In this document: piece after piece, positions 1-12,290 of the stretch
Layout of the letters: every line of letters begins with the position of its first letter
Numbering within the stretch: the first letter of the stretch is position 1
Source: Hordeum vulgare subsp. vulgare
Taxonomy: Eukaryota > Streptophyta > Magnoliopsida > Poales > Poaceae
NCBI RefSeq assembly: GCF_904849725.1
Contig: NC_058519.1
Coordinates: 535,564,316 to 535,628,315 of the forward strand
Reading direction: 5' to 3'
DNA: 64,000 bases
Position numbers and translations under genes: made by a program
The notes under the pieces: model-generated
Seen by the model: the letters and a program-made list of their open reading frames with translations, nothing else
What the model was told of the DNA's origin: nothing
Databases searched by the model: none

Positions 1-39
1 TTGTTTTTCCGCCTTATGCTTTTTATTCTCATTTACACT

Positions 40-2009
40 CTAAAATAATGAGTTGCAGCTGGCGTCATTCGGAGATTCGGCGTATCTTTGGGATTCCTTG
101 GATATTTCTAGATCTCTTTGTTGTTGACCTATAGATTCACCTGCTACAAAATATACTTTCATTGAAAAGGAAAATAGGACAACTACGCATATGAGTTCAA
201 AACAAAAACTCTTACCATGTGCCCGCCTTGTGAAACTCTTCACTTGTTCTAACCCGGCTTTAACAGCCTCGAGTTGTGTTCGGGAAGCCCAATTTTCTGG
301 GACAACTCCTTATTTTTTTCCCTTGTAGCCTAAATAGCATTTCAAGAGTTAGGGTTAGATCCTCGGATCGACCATTCTACCCAATCGAGGATCGAGGGCT
401 AGTTGTTGGGAATTTGTACGCAATAGCAAAATTTCGATTACATACCATAAGGCTTCTTGACATACGGCTCGCTACTCCTTCAAGTCCTGCTCGGGCGGCT
501 CCGAGGTGTGCATCAACCAAACTCAAGGAGTTAAACTCGTTATCGGTAAATCCGAGATGGCACAAGGATTTTTCCATCGATGATGGTTCATTACACTCTG
601 CACTTTGGAGTTGGTAACCGAAACATCGTCATAATCCTCGGTGGACTCACATGCAGGAGGGACTTCCGCATTGTCCACCTCCCTCACGAGGGGTGGCTGT
701 GTTCAAGTCCTGTGGAACACAAATATGGGTGTAAATACTTGTTGTTTATTGGAAAAGCAATTCTTATTTTAAAATTGATAACTCTTGAGGGGGAGCAGTT
801 GGAGCGGCCCCTGTTGAGGCTCCACGTTTAGAGGGACGGCCAATATTCGGTGCGGGTTGGACAGACCCTATTGTAATAGGTGTTCGGCATGTGGAACAAC
901 GACTCGGTGTAGCAGGAAGGGTCATTGAGACAATCGAGCGACCTTTTTGGGAAGGTGCTTTATTCCTTTTCTCCTTCTCAATGAAGAAGGTGTCTTCAGA
1001 TAGTTAGAAAGTAGGGTGACGTCGGTGTCATTTATACTCATCTGATAAAAGAACCCATTTTCAAAGATGATTGACGTATCCGGATCATCATGGAATCCGG
1101 TGTCGTCGTTCTTGGCATAATTCTCTCGCTCAGGAGGAGGGAAGATGATTTTTTCTACCACACGAATCCATTCCTGTATGAACAAAATTTCAGGGATTTA
1201 GTTAGACAATAGAGGCTATAAGAATCTGAATTAGGGGAAATGAACTATACTAACCCATTCAATGTGGTTTTGGTTCGAGTAGCCGTCCTTACTGCTATTG
1301 CTGATAAAACCTTCCTTTTCTCCTTTATAAAGATCGACCAATACAACGGCCAATGCCGTTGGATCCGCTGGACCTTCCCCTTGTATCAAGTGGCGTCACT
1401 CGCACCATTGAATTGCCAAAGCGGATGGGATCTTTGTTGGAGGGGTTGAACACACCGCCTTATGGACTCGGTCATTACGTCAATCATGGTAAGCCCGTAG
1501 TGTGTCAACAACTTTACATTGGCAACCAACTATCTCACCTCCGGGCCATCTTCTTTATACGGGCTTCTTGGACGCGATTTGAACCGCTTCTTTAGAGGAG
1601 CGGTTGAAAATTCGGGCATACCCCCTCAGACGGGGTCAAACAAAGGCATGTCTTCAATGTAGAACCATTCTGAGGTCCACTCTTTGAGAGCTTCCTTTGG
1701 GGTACCTACCGGATACCCAATCCCAACTATGCGCCATACTTTGGATCCTCCAACTTCATAAATAGTCCCTCCCTCAGTTCAGGGGACGAGGCAGAAAAAC
1801 TTCTTCCACAATTCAAAATGGGCTTCGCAACCGAGGAGCATCTCGCTAATACTAACAAACCCCGCGGTGTGGAGAATAGATCCAGGGGTAAAGTGATGAA
1901 GTTGGATCCCATAATACTCCAAGAGGCCCCATAGAAAGGTATGAATAGGGAAGCCCGGGCCTCCGAAGAGGTAGGGAACAAAGCATACCCTCTCCAATGT
2001 ATTGGGCAT
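40..2009 (-). pseudogene. Decayed antisense ORF (Transposase_28-like) of a Tat-type Gypsy element
   Basis: Minus-strand coding remnants run from about 2009 down to the left edge, broken by stops and frame changes. The first block (1779-2009) contains a region with LEYYGIQLHHFTPGSILH and FELWKKFFCL. This matches my memory of the 'putative gypsy type transposon' domain (Transposase_28) and aligns with a similar block at 39344-39655. Further down, around 1400, a segment with QPLQQRSHPLW resembles QPLQARHHAMW in the second element. Blocks at 922-1185, 377-577 and 40-243 are weaker. The protein's function is unknown; it is not a transposase in any demonstrated sense. The gaps could be introns or decay. 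Neighbour: the 3' LTR lies about 520 bp upstream of the domain block. Confidence 0.6.
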
Positions 2010-2532
2010 AGGGAATCTCTCTGCAAAGGCCTCGTCATTGGCGAGGTCAGCCCGGGGCGGGAGGGTGCCAGATCTTAGTCGGGCAAATACCCTTGCACCT
2101 CAAGCTTGCGTAGACGGAGGTGCGAGACTGAACAACTGGCCTAATCTTCTAGGAGAGAGCCAATAGGGCGCGAGGAGGAGCATGGGGCAGTCTCCATATC
2201 TTCGATTCTCTTGTGTTCTTCTTGGTGTGTTGGAAAGGATGGGGAGCGTTGCTTAGGTGCACATGTAGGTTATATGATGTGTAACTTATTTTCTTTGGGA
2301 AGGAACTACTCATTTCCATTGGCGCGTGGGAATGGAGGAGGTGGTTAACTTTGTGAAAGGAAAATATTCATTCTTTGTGTGCCCTGCGATGTTTCATCAA
2401 TCACAAATGGAGGAACAATGCGGAAAAGGATCATCCGAATATAATCTGGAACTCGCCTCGCAAGATGAAGGCCAGAGAAACGAGAAGATGGTGAACCTAA
2501 TGTGCGGTGTTGGAGGCTAGTTCGGGGGCTAG

Positions 2533-3011
2533 TGAGGGAGTCCGAGATTGAGGGGGTCCTTGGGGCCACCTTCCTATTCTCATGGGCCGGACTCTCGGGC
2601 TTGTTCGTCCGTCAGTAGAAGCGTCAGACTCAAGATGGACTCTTTCGAATACTTGGCGTGCAATCCAAGGTGATGTAGTAATCCACATATTCCTTCTTGT
2701 TGTGATCGACCTTGTGTAAACCCTAGCACCTGTGGCATCTATATAGGACGTGGGGCATAGCTCGTAGGCCAGATTAAGCTCATTACAGTTAGGGTTTAGA
2801 CCATGACATCCGATCTCGCAGTAGATCAACTATGTATTGTGTACTCTGTACGATTCCATCAATAACAACAATACTATGACGTAGGGTTTTACCTCCACCA
2901 AGAGGTCCCAAACCTAGGTAAAAAACCATCTTCATCATCTCTTGTTACCCATCGACCCTAGATCTACATTTCGGACCCCCTACTCGAGATCAGTCGGTTT
3001 TGACACCGACA
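2533..3011 (+). repeat. 3' LTR of the Tat-type element (479 bp)
   Basis: Begins TGAGGGAGTCCGAG directly after the purine-rich GGGGGCTAG and ends TTTTGACACCGACA, a TG...CA LTR shape. A TATA-like CTATATAGG lies at 2739-2747. The wording resembles a common Triticeae Gypsy LTR (remembered, not searched). The partner LTR is outside the window. Confidence 0.75.
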
Positions 3012-3246
3012 GTGAGCAACTGGTGGCCCCCTCTGGTGAATCTTCGCTTTAGTATTTTTTATAACCCACAAAAATTATCTAGAAAGTTTCATCCAATTCC
3101 GAGTACTTTTATTGCTACACAAAAACATCATGGTAGTTCTACTGAAAACATTGCCACTCTGGGTTAGTTTCATTCAAATCATGCAAACTAGAGTAAAAAA
3201 TAAGAGCAAAAATGTTTGCAAAAGTTGGTACATTTGGGATGTATCA
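3012..3246 (-). repeat. Truncated foreign LTR fragment, reverse orientation
   Basis: On the minus strand this begins TGATACATCCC and continues into text I recognise as the start of a common Triticeae Gypsy LTR (TGATACGTCTCC...). Its 5' end is at 3246. It is cut at 3012 by the LTR end of the Tat-type element. No polypurine tract follows at 3247, so this end borders flanking DNA rather than the internal region of its own element. It is therefore a 5' LTR or solo LTR whose remainder should lie left of the window, on the other side of the Tat element. Confidence 0.6.
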
Positions 3247-4962
3247 TGCATATATACATGATCATTGTTAGGAATAATATCTTAACTTTGCACTTATCAA
3301 TTGCCCAACAATATTCTTTCAACCCACCGTGTACTATGTGTTCGAGCGAGGAACCTCTAGTGAAAATTATGGACCCCCGGTCTAATTAATCAAATTGCTA
3401 AAAAACAAAACTACCTTGCTGCAATTTATTTACTTTTTTATACTTCTATTTATATATCTATCACTATCACAATTAATCCTTGCAAGAAATGTTGAGGATA
3501 TCACTTATCATTAGCGTCCCGGTCAGATAGGGATTATAGATTAATTGGAAATCAAATGATTAATCAATTTTATCCATCGACTATTAGTCGACCAATTTTT
3601 TGCAAATCCTACGTTCCGAACACTAAAATATGCTATATTCAAGACCAAATAAGACATAAGTGTTACCTTGATTCCTAGCAATTGAGTTCGCGTATAATGA
3701 CAAACAAAATAGAACAATAGTACATATTGCATAACAAGGTCCACAAAACACAAACAAACGTAGTTTTTCCAAACATGGTGCTAGTAATAGGCCAACTTTA
3801 TCAATAGATTCCTGATAAATCGCTTGTCAGAGCGATGAATCGACCAAAATGATAAACGGTGAATATAAGGCATAATCCTATCGGCACCACACAAGTAGTG
3901 ATAAATCCGATGATAAATGAATGAATTGGAAGATTTTTTGAACAGTGCTTACAAGTAACGAGTTCAAGAGGATTGACAACGCTCTTGCCCGCTTTGGGTG
4001 CAAGTGTTTGCTTTTGTGTGTATAGTTGCTGAAGATGGGAATTTGTGTGGTTCTCCTATTAGTTCAATAACCTTGGTTCTCACCGAGGAAAACACTTATC
4101 CGCTACTATATTGCTTCACCCTTCCTCTTCAGGGAAAATCCCAACGCAGCTCATGAGTAGCAGTATGGTGGCTATTCTAACGAAGGATATAATGAGGTTT
4201 ATGTGTGATAGAGCCTATCATATCACGGTATTTGGATGCACCTGTGAAGTTTGCACGAAGGCTCGTGGTGAGAACGGGCAATGCAAGGTACCAAAGAAAC
4301 GAGCAAAATATGGAAAGATGGAAGTGCTTATAGTCCAAAAATTCACATTAGTAATAAAAACTAAAGTATTTATTGCATAAGTTTTAGTAGCCCTCAAAGC
4401 AAAGTAATATTTGCATGCTCTAAGTAGGGAGGTTGGACGAGTTAACCATCGCGCGCCCCCCGATTCAGACAACACACGAGATATTAATCAAGGATAAATT
4501 ACGCAACAATTTCGTAGCCAGGCCATGACCGACACTTTAGTGAGTGGGACATCACAAACCTTAACTTCGATATTTTCACTAGACCATAATTATTAACTAC
4601 TAAGCCCTCGTAATATAACCTCAATACCATTGATCATTCGCAACCCTATTCGTTGATCTACATGCAAGTTTTTTATTATACCACTGTTTTATACCTATTC
4701 TTTCATATAACTCAGGCAAACTACCACTTCCTATTCAACTCTCAAAAGGATATAAGTGAAGCATGAGAGTGCAAATAATTCTACAAAACATACGTATTAT
4801 TGTGCTCTATGGATATAAGTCAAGCATATGAGAAAATTGCCTTAACTCAAATGATATAAGTGAATCATAATCAGCATGGTAGACACGCTAGATCCTATAA
4901 CACAACACATTGAACTCATGATCTTTGATATTAATTTTAATTGTAGTTTCACATTTGTGATG
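3247..4962. other. AT-rich DNA of unrecognised origin
   Basis: No coding region I can support. A short palindrome CGACTATTAGTCG lies near 3577. Between about 4740 and 4870 the motif GATATAAGTGAAGCAT occurs three times in degenerate form, spaced 40-65 bp, a wording I associate with Triticeae Gypsy untranslated regions. The last five bases (TGATG, 4958-4962) are the target duplication of the Athila-type element. This stretch and 24374-25480 were contiguous before that insertion. Confidence 0.4.
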
Positions 4963-6489
4963 TGATACGTCCATTTTGCATCATGCTTTTATATTGATAT
5001 TTTTCGCATTATGGGCTGTTATTGCACATTATGATACAATACTTATGCCTTTTCTCTCTTATTTTATAAGGTTTACATGAAGAGGGAGAATGCCGACAGC
5101 TGGAATTATGGGCTGGAAAAGGAGCAAGTTTGAGATACCTATTATGCACAACTCCAAAATCCATGAAAATCAGCGAGGAATTATTTTGGAATATATAAAA
5201 AATATTGGGCGGAAGAAATACTGGAGGGGGGCCACCACGAGGTCACGAGCCTGCCAAGCGCGCCCTACCTCCCAGGCCGCGCCTGGATGGCTCATGGGCC
5301 TCCTGTTACCCCTCCGGCTCCCATCTTCTGCTATAAGGAGGGGTTCGTCCCACAAAAAGTCACGGGAGAGCTTTCGGGAAGAATCGCCACAAAAAGTCAC
5401 GGGCGGAACTTGAGCAGAACCAATCTAGAGCTCCAGCGGGGCCATCCTGCCGGGGAAACTTCCCTCCCAGAGGGGGAAATCGTCGCCATCGTCATCATCA
5501 ACACTCTTCGCATCGGAGGGGACTCATCTCCATCAACATATTCATCAGCACCATCTCATCTCGAAACCCTAGTTCATCTCTTGTAACCAATCTCCGTCTT
5601 GCGACTCCGATTGGTACTTGTAAGGTTGCTAGTAGTGTCAATTACTCTTTGTAGTTGATGCTAGTTGGTTTACTTGGTGGAAGATCATATGTTCTGATCC
5701 TTAATGCTATTCAATACCTCTCTGATCATGAACATAATTATGCTTTGTGAGTAGTTACGTTTGTTCCTGAGGACATGGGATAAGTCTTGCTATAAGTAGT
5801 CATGTGAATTTGGTATTCGTTCGATATTTTGACGCGTTGTATGTTGTCTTTCCTCTAGTGGTGTTATGTGAGCATTGACTACATAACACTGCACCATTAT
5901 TTGGTCCTAGAGGAAGGCATTGGTAAGTAATAAGTATATGATGGGTTGCTAGAGTGACAAAAGCTTAGCCCTAGTTTATGCGTTCCTTCGCAAGGGGCTG
6001 ATTTGGATCCAGTAGTTTAATGATATGGTTAGACTTTGTATTAATTCTTCTTTCATAGTTGCGGATGCTTGCGAGGGGGTTTAATCTGAAGTGGGATGTT
6101 TTTCCAATTAAGGACAGCACCCAAGCACCGGTCCACCCACATATCAGAATATCAAAGTAGCGAACACGAATCATATGAACATGATGAAAACTAGCTTGAC
6201 AGAAATTCCCATGTGTCCTCGGGAGCACTTTACCTTATATAAGAGTTCGTTGAGGCTTTTCCCTTGATACAAAATGGATTGGGCCATCTTGATGCACCCT
6301 TGTTACTATTGTTACTTGCTACTCGTTACGAATTATCTTATCACACAACTATTTGTTACCGATAATTTCAGTGCCTGCAGAGAATACCTTGCTGAAAGCC
6401 ACTTGTCATTTCCTTCTGCTCCTCGTTGGGTTCGACACTCTTACTTATCGAAAGTACTACGATATATCCCCTAAACTTGTGGGTCATCA
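4963..6489 (+). repeat. 5' LTR of the Athila-type element (1527 bp)
   Basis: Collinear with the 3' LTR at 22846-24368. A GC-rich stretch sits around 5225-5330, followed by CTATAAGG at 5331-5338, a weak TATA-like site. The 3' LTR has CTCTAAGG there. The 5' LTR reads ...CCACAAAAAGTCACGGGCGG... where the 3' LTR reads ...GCCGCCGCCACGAGGCGG; this looks like a local duplication of CACAAAAAGTCACGGG in the 5' copy. Confidence 0.9.
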
Positions 6490-6507
6490 AGACTCTTTTC
6501 TCGGTAA

Positions 6508-6684
6508 GTGAAGCGCCTTTGGTAAGTGGAATTTGGTAAGGAAACATTTATATAGTGTGCTGAAATTTGGTAAGGAAACATTTATATAGTGTGCTGAAAT
6601 TTGGTAAGGAAAGTTGCCGGGGAGTGAAGCGCCTTTGGTAAGTGGAATTTGGTAAGGAAACATTTATATAGTGTGCTGAAATTT
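6508..6684 (+). repeat. Direct repeats in the Athila-type 5' leader
   Basis: A 34-bp unit (GGTAAGGAAACATTTATATA... to GAAATTT) occurs at 6535-6568, 6569-6602 and 6651-6684. A 27-bp unit starting GTGAAGCGCC occurs at 6508-6534 and 6624-6650. So a 61-bp block (6508-6568) is duplicated at 6624-6684 with an extra 34-bp unit between. The block ends 17 bp before the gag start codon. I see no clear tRNA primer-binding site right after the LTR (6490 onward). Confidence 0.85.
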
Positions 6685-6700
6685 ATTGTCACTTGTCACT

Positions 6701-7282
6701 ATGGAAACTAATCCTTTGAGGAGCTTGTTCGGGGTATCTTCACCTCGACCGGAAGCACAAAGAGTTGCTCCTCAACCTACCGCACCTACTGAAAATATTT
6801 ATTATGAAATTCCTTCGGGTATGCTAGATAAACTGTTGGCTAATCCTTTTACAGGAGATGGAACATCACATCCCGACTTGCATCTAATCTATGTAGATGA
6901 AGTTTGTTGTTTATTTAAGCTTGCAGGTTTGCCCGAGGATGAGGTCAAGAAGAAGGTATTTCCCTTATATTTTAGGGATAAAGCATTGACATGGTATAGG
7001 CTATGTGATGATACTGGATCATGGAACTACAACCGATTGAAATTGGAATTTCATCAAAAGTTTTATCCTATACATTTGGTACATCATGATTGGAATTATA
7101 TCTATAATTTTTGGCCTCGTGATAGAGAAAGTATCGCTCAAGATTGGGGGAGGCTTAACTCAATGTTATATTCATGCCCCAACCATGAGATCTCGAGAGA
7201 AATTATTATTCAGAACTTCTATGCTCGGCTTTCTCATGATAATCGCACCATGCTTGACACTTCTTGTACCGGTTTTTTATGA
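6701..7282 (+). pseudogene. gag: gag, N-terminal part (Athila-type)
   Basis: Structural polyprotein start. I chose the ATG at 6701 (MET-N-P-L...). Residues around 85-185 carry the retrotransposon gag core: TWYRLCDD, then KLEFHQKFYPIH and NFYARLSHDNRTMLD. The reading frame breaks near 7272 in a run of six T's and continues one frame over from 7264, where the gag C-terminal part and protease follow. A single-base change in the T-run is the simplest reading. No zinc knuckle is visible here. Confidence 0.85.
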
Positions 7283-8268
7283 AGAGAGATATTGACTTCA
7301 AATGGGATTTATTGGAAAGAATTAAACGCAACTCTGAAGATTGGGAGTTTGATGAAGGTAAGGAGTCAGGTATGCATCTTAAGTTCGATTGTGTTAAATC
7401 CTTCGCTGAAACAAATACTTTTCGTGATTTTAGCGCTAAACATGGACTTCACTCTGAGATAGTAGCTTCATTATGTGAATCATTTGCTGCTCATATTAAT
7501 CTCCCTAAGGAGAAGTGGTTTAAATATCATCCTCCCATAGAATTCATTGTAGTAAAACCCAATCCAGTGGAAGAGAAAGTTATTGCTTATAATGATCCTA
7601 TTGTTCCTAGTGCTTACATTGAGAAACCACCTTTCCATGTTAGAATAAAGGATCATGCTAAAGCTTCAACTGTGATACGTAAGGGCTACATTAGAACACC
7701 TACACCCCTTGAGCAAATCAAAGTTGAACCTAGCATTGCTATTATTAAAGATCTCTTGGCCGATAATATTGATGGGCATGTTATTCAATTATGTGAAGAT
7801 GCTCCTAGAATTGCTAAACCTCATGCCAGAGACAAACATAAACCTGTTGTTGGCATGCCTGTTGTTTCTGTTAAGATAGGAGATCACTGTTATCATGGTT
7901 TATGTGACGTGGGTGCTAGTGTTAGTGCAATACCTCAATGTTTATATAATGAAATTAAAGATGAGATTGCACCTGTCGAGATGGGATTTATTGATGTTAC
8001 TATTCAACTTGCTAATATAGATACTATCTGCCCTGTGGGAATTATTACAGATGTTGAAGTCTTGTGTGGTAAAACTAAGTATGCTACTGATTTTCTCGTT
8101 CTTGCTACCACACAAGATACCTTTTGTCCCATCATATTTGGTAGACCTTTCCTCAATACTGTTAATCCTCAGGTTAATTGTGAGAAACAAATTGTTACTG
8201 TTGGCTTTGAAGGTGTGTCACATGAATTTAAGTTTTCTAAGTTTGGTAGACAACCTCATGAAAAATAA
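7264..8268 (+). pseudogene. gag C-terminal part and aspartic protease (Athila-type)
   Basis: Continues the preceding gag in another frame. The protease core is seen as LCDVGAS (codons near 7900-7917; the Asp is 7906-7908) and, about 70 residues later, IIFGRPFL. The D-x-GAS and hydrophobic-GRP pattern is that of Gypsy proteases. The segment ends at a TAA (8266-8268); coding homology continues in the same frame beyond it, so this stop is a lesion and not the natural end. Confidence 0.8.
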
Positions 8269-9284
8269 TTGTCTAGTAAGGATGGAACTATTGCTCTTGC
8301 TTCTATTGTTGTGCCTCCTACTAATCCTTTAGAGCAATACTTGCGTGTACATGAAAATGATATGCATATGGACGAAAGGAATGAGATAGATAGAGTTATC
8401 TTTGAACAACATCCCATCCTTAAGAATAACTTGCCTCTTGAATTACTTGGAGATCCACCTCCACCAAAGGGTGATCATGTGTTTGAGCTTAAACAATTAC
8501 CTGATACTCTTAAGTATGCTTATCTTGATGAAAAAGAGATATATCCTGTTATTATTAGTGCTAATCTTTCACAGCATGAAGAAAACAAATTATTGAAAAC
8601 TCTGAGGAAGCACCGTGCTGCTATTGGATATACTCTTGATGATCTTAAGGGCATTAGTCCCACTCTATGCCAGCATGAAATCAAAACTGATCCTGATTCC
8701 AAACCAGTTGCCGATCATCAACGAAGATAAAATCCTAAGATGAAAGACGTGGTAAGAAAACAAATACTAAAGCTCCTAGAAGCAGGTATTATCTATCCTG
8801 TTGCTCATAGTGATTGGGTAAGTCCGGTGAATTGTGTCCCTAAGAAGGGAGGTATTATCGTTGTCCCTAATGATAAAGATGAATTGATCCCATAGAGAAT
8901 TGTTACTCGCTATAGGATGGTAATTGATTTTAGGAAATTAAATAAATCTACTAAGAAAGATCATTACCCTTTGCCTTTTATTGATCAAATGCTAGAAAGA
9001 TTGTCTAAGCATACACACTTTTGCTTTCTAGATGGTTATTCTGGTTTCTCCCAAATACGTGTTGCACAATCTGATCAGGAGAAAACCACTTTTACTTGCC
9101 CTTTCGGTACCTTTGCTTATAGACATATGCCTTTTGGTTTATGTAATAAACGTGCTACCTTTCAAAGATGTATGATGGCTATATTATGTGACTTTTGTGA
9201 AAAGATTGTTGAGGTTTTCATGGATGATTCTCCATTTACGGATCTTCTTTTGATGATTGCTTGAGCAACCATGATCGAGTTTTG
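8269..9284 (+). pseudogene. pol: Reverse transcriptase, N-terminal part (Athila-type), interrupted by Copia insertion
   Basis: In frame with the protease and with stops TAA at 8728 and TAG at 8893. RT landmarks: RMVIDFRKLNKSTKKDHYPLP, FLDGYSGFSQI, and the active-site FMDD at 9217-9228. One base appears missing just after FMDD, shifting the frame. At 9285 the minus-strand Copia element begins, and RT resumes at 18300 after the repeated TTTTG. Both catalytic Asp residues of FMDD are present; the lesions are the stops, the frameshift and the insertion. Confidence 0.88.
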
Positions 9285-11122
9285 TGTTGGGGAACGTCGT
9301 ATGGGAAACCAAAATTTTCCTACGCGCACGAAGACCTATCATGGTGATGTCCATCTACGAGGGGGATTTTAGATCTATGTACCCTTGTAGATCGCACAGC
9401 AGAAGCGTTAATAAACGTGGTTGATGTAGTGGAACATCCTCACGTCCCTCGATCTGCCCCACGAACCGTCCCACGAACCGTCCCGCGATCCATCCCACGA
9501 TCCGCTCCGATCTAGTGCCGAACGGATGCCACCTCCATGTTCAGCACACGTACAGCTCGACGATGATCTCGGCCTTCTTGATCCAGCAAGAGATACGGAG
9601 AGGTAGATGAGTTCTCTGGAAGCGTGAAGGCGCTCCGGAGGTTGGTGGTGATCTAATCTCAGCAGGGCTTCGCCCGAGCTCCGCAGAAACGCGATCTAGA
9701 GGAAAAACCGTGGAGGTATGTGGTCGGGCTGCCGTGGAAAAGTTGTCTCAAATCAGCCCTAAAACCTCTGTATATATAGGTGGGAGGGGAGGGGCCTTGC
9801 CTTGGGGCTCAAGGAGCCCCAAGGGGTTCGGTCGAAGGGGAGGAGGAGGAGTCCTCCTCCAATCCTAGTCCAACTAGGATTGGAAGGTGGAATCCTTCCC
9901 TTCCTTCCCACTTCCCCTTTTTTTCTCTTTGATTTTCTTATCTCATGCGCAGGGGCCTCTTTGGGCTTGCCCACCATCCCACTAAGGGCTGGTGCGGCAC
10001 CCCTAAGGCCTATGGGCTTCCCCGGGGTGGGCTGCCCCCCCCCCCCCCGGTGAACATCCGGAACCCATTCGTCATTCCCTGTACATTCCCGATAATTCCG
10101 AAAACCTTCTGGTAATCAAATGAGGTCATCCTATATATCAATCTTCATATTTGGACCATTCTGTAAACCCTCGTGACATCCGTGATCTCATCCGGGACTT
10201 CGAGTAACATTCGGTAACCAACCATATAACTCAAATATGCCTAAAACAACGTCGAACCGTAAGTGTGCAGACCCAGCGGGTTCGAGAACTATGTAGACAT
10301 GACCCGAGGCACTCCTTGGTCAATATCCAATAGTGGGACCTGGATGCCCATATTGGATCCTACATATTCTACGAAGAGCTTATCGTTTGAACCTCAGTGC
10401 CAAGGATTCATATAATCCCGTATGTCATTCCCTTTGTCCTTCGGTATGTTACTTGCCCGAGATTCGATCGTCAGTATCGACATGCCTATTTCAATCTTGT
10501 TTACTGGCAAGTCTCTTTACTCGTTCCGTAATACAAGATCTCGCAACTTACACTAAGTCACATTGCTTGCAAGGCTTGTGTGTGATGTTGTATTACCGAG
10601 TGGGCCCCGAGATACCTCTCCGTCACACGGAGTGACAAATCCCAGTCCCGATCCATACTAACTCAACGAACACCTTCGGAGATACCTGTAGAGCATCTTT
10701 ATAGCCACCCGGTTACGTGGTGACGTTTGATACACACAAAGCATTCCTCCGGTGTCAGTGAGTTATATGATCTCATGATCATAGGAACAAATACTTGACA
10801 CGCAGAAAATAGTAGCAACAAAATGACACGATCAACATGCTACGTCTATTAGTTTGGGTCTAGTCCATCACATGATTCTCCCAATGATGTGATCCAGTTA
10901 TCAAGCAACAACACCTTGTACATAGTCAAAAGACCCTGACTATCCTTGATCAACTGGCTAGCCAACTAGAGGCTTGCTAGGGACAGTGTTTTGTCTATAT
11001 ATCCACACATGTATCTAAGTCTTCATTCAATACAATTATAACATGGATAATAAACGATTATCTTGATACATGAATTATAATAATAACTTATTTATCATTG
11101 CCTCTAGGGCATAATTCCAACA
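9285..11122 (-). repeat. 3' LTR of the nested Copia element (1838 bp)
   Basis: Starts on the minus strand TGTTGGAATTATGCCCTAG and ends CGTTCCCCAACA. It is 78 bp longer than its partner. It keeps a segment of about 54 bp (9791-9845) with the self-complementary CTTGGGGCTCAAGGAGCCCCAAGG, missing from the other LTR, and has a run of about 15 C's near 10034. On the element's strand it is preceded by the polypurine tract GTGGGAGAC. Confidence 0.93.
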
Positions 11123-11135
11123 GTCTCCCACTTGC
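11123..11135 (-). other. Polypurine tract of the nested Copia element
   Basis: On the minus strand the bases just before the 3' LTR read GCAAGTGGGAGAC, the usual plus-strand DNA primer of Angela/BARE-type elements. The same text precedes the 3' LTRs at 46585 and 54178. Confidence 0.75.
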
Positions 11136-11174
11136 ACTAGAGTCAATAATCTAGCCCTCACATCACCATGCGAA

Positions 11175-12290
11175 TTACATTGTAATAAATCTAACACCCA
11201 TATAGTTCTGGTGTTGATCATGCTTTGCCCGTGGAAGAGGTTTAGTTAGCGGGTCTGCTACATTCAGATCCATGTGCACTTTGCATATATTTACGTCCTC
11301 CCCTTCGACGCAGTCGCGGATGAGGTTGAAGCGTCCTTTGATGTGTCTGGTCTTCTTGTGAAACCGTGGTTCCTTTGCTAAAGCAATGACACCCGTGTTG
11401 TCACAAAACAAAGTTATTGGATTCAGTACGCTTCGCACCACTCCAAGATCCGTAATGAACTGCTTGATCCAGACACCCTCCTTAGCCGCCTCCGAGGCAG
11501 CCATGTACTCCGCTTCACATGTAGAATCAGCTATGACGCTTTGCTTGGAACTGCACCAGCTTACCACACCCCCATTAAGAATAATTACGTATCCGGTCTG
11601 CGACTTAGAGTCGTCCGGATCTGTGTCAAAGCTTGCATCGACGTAACCTTTAACGGCGAGCTCTTCGTCACCTCCATACACGAGAAACATCTCCTTAGTC
11701 CTTTTCAGGTACTTCAGGATATTCTTGACCGCCGTCCAGTGATCCTCTCCTGGATTACTCTAGAACCTGCCTACCATACTTATGTCCAGGCTAACGTCCG
11801 GTCTAGTGCACAACATTGCATACATGATAGAACCTATGGCTGAAGCATAGGGAACGGTGCTCATATGCTCTCTATCTTTATCAGTTGCTGGGCACTCAGT
11901 CTTACTCAATCTCGTACCTTGTAAAACTGGCAAGAACCCCTTCTTGGACTGTTCTATTTTGAACCTCTTCAAAACTTTATCAAGGTATTTACTTTGTGAA
12001 AGTCCTATCAGGCGTTTCGATCTATCCCTATAGATCTTAATGCCTAGAATGTAAGCAGCTTCTCCTAGGTCCTTCATAGAGAAACTTTTATTCAAGTAAT
12101 CCTTTATGCTCTCCAAAAACTCCACGTTGTTTCCAATCAGCAATATGTCATCCACATATAATATTAGAAACGCCACAGAGCTCCCACTCGCTTTCTTGTA
12201 AATACAAGATTTTTTTTGACTGGCTACTGTAGGGAAAACCCCCAACAACCTTTTTTCTTTTATTCCCATATATAAGAGTAGTATGTACAA
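11175..12290 (-). pseudogene. pol: RT C-terminal part and RNase H (nested Copia)
   Basis: Minus-strand pol end in two frames. The upstream part holds the RT active site LYVDDILL (YVDD at 12147-12158), then KYLDKVLKRF and the YASAIGSIMYAMLCTRPD region. A frame change between 11760 and 11690 leads into RNase [32 protein letters not shown] and LFCDNTGVIALAKEP, ending VRFITM just before the polypurine tract. The acidic residues expected for RNase H are present. The 5' side is disrupted by the retroposed insert at 12212-12328. Confidence 0.88.

Larger units (their letters stand above)
1..3011 (+). mobile_element. 3' part of a Tat-type Gypsy LTR retrotransposon
   Basis: Only the 3' portion of this element lies in the window. 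The right end is an LTR (2533-3011) preceded by a purine-rich stretch (GTTCGGGGGCTAG), which sets the element on the plus strand with gag-pol off the left edge. The sequence inside the LTR codes on the minus strand for remnants of the additional antisense ORF known from Tat-lineage Gypsy elements. The same arrangement recurs in the complete element at 28597-40805. It ends where a foreign LTR fragment begins at 3012. The target duplication cannot be checked because the other end is outside the window. Tat-type assignment is inference from the antisense ORF and layout. Confidence 0.75.

Noticed and set aside
3500..3920. Possible MITE or small DNA transposon
   Set aside because: There are small palindromes (CGACTATTAGTCG), but I could not find matching terminal inverted repeats with a target duplication.
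4111..4475. Overlapping ORFs of 85-89 codons on both strands
   Set aside because: No motif or homology recognised; AT-rich repeat-derived surroundings; the plus frame does not start with ATG.
9759..10635. Several ORFs in the Copia LTR (also 16663-17812, 28326-28599, 47576-48869, 55045-55898)
   Set aside because: They lie in LTRs, appear in parallel in both LTR copies and in different frames, and match no protein family.
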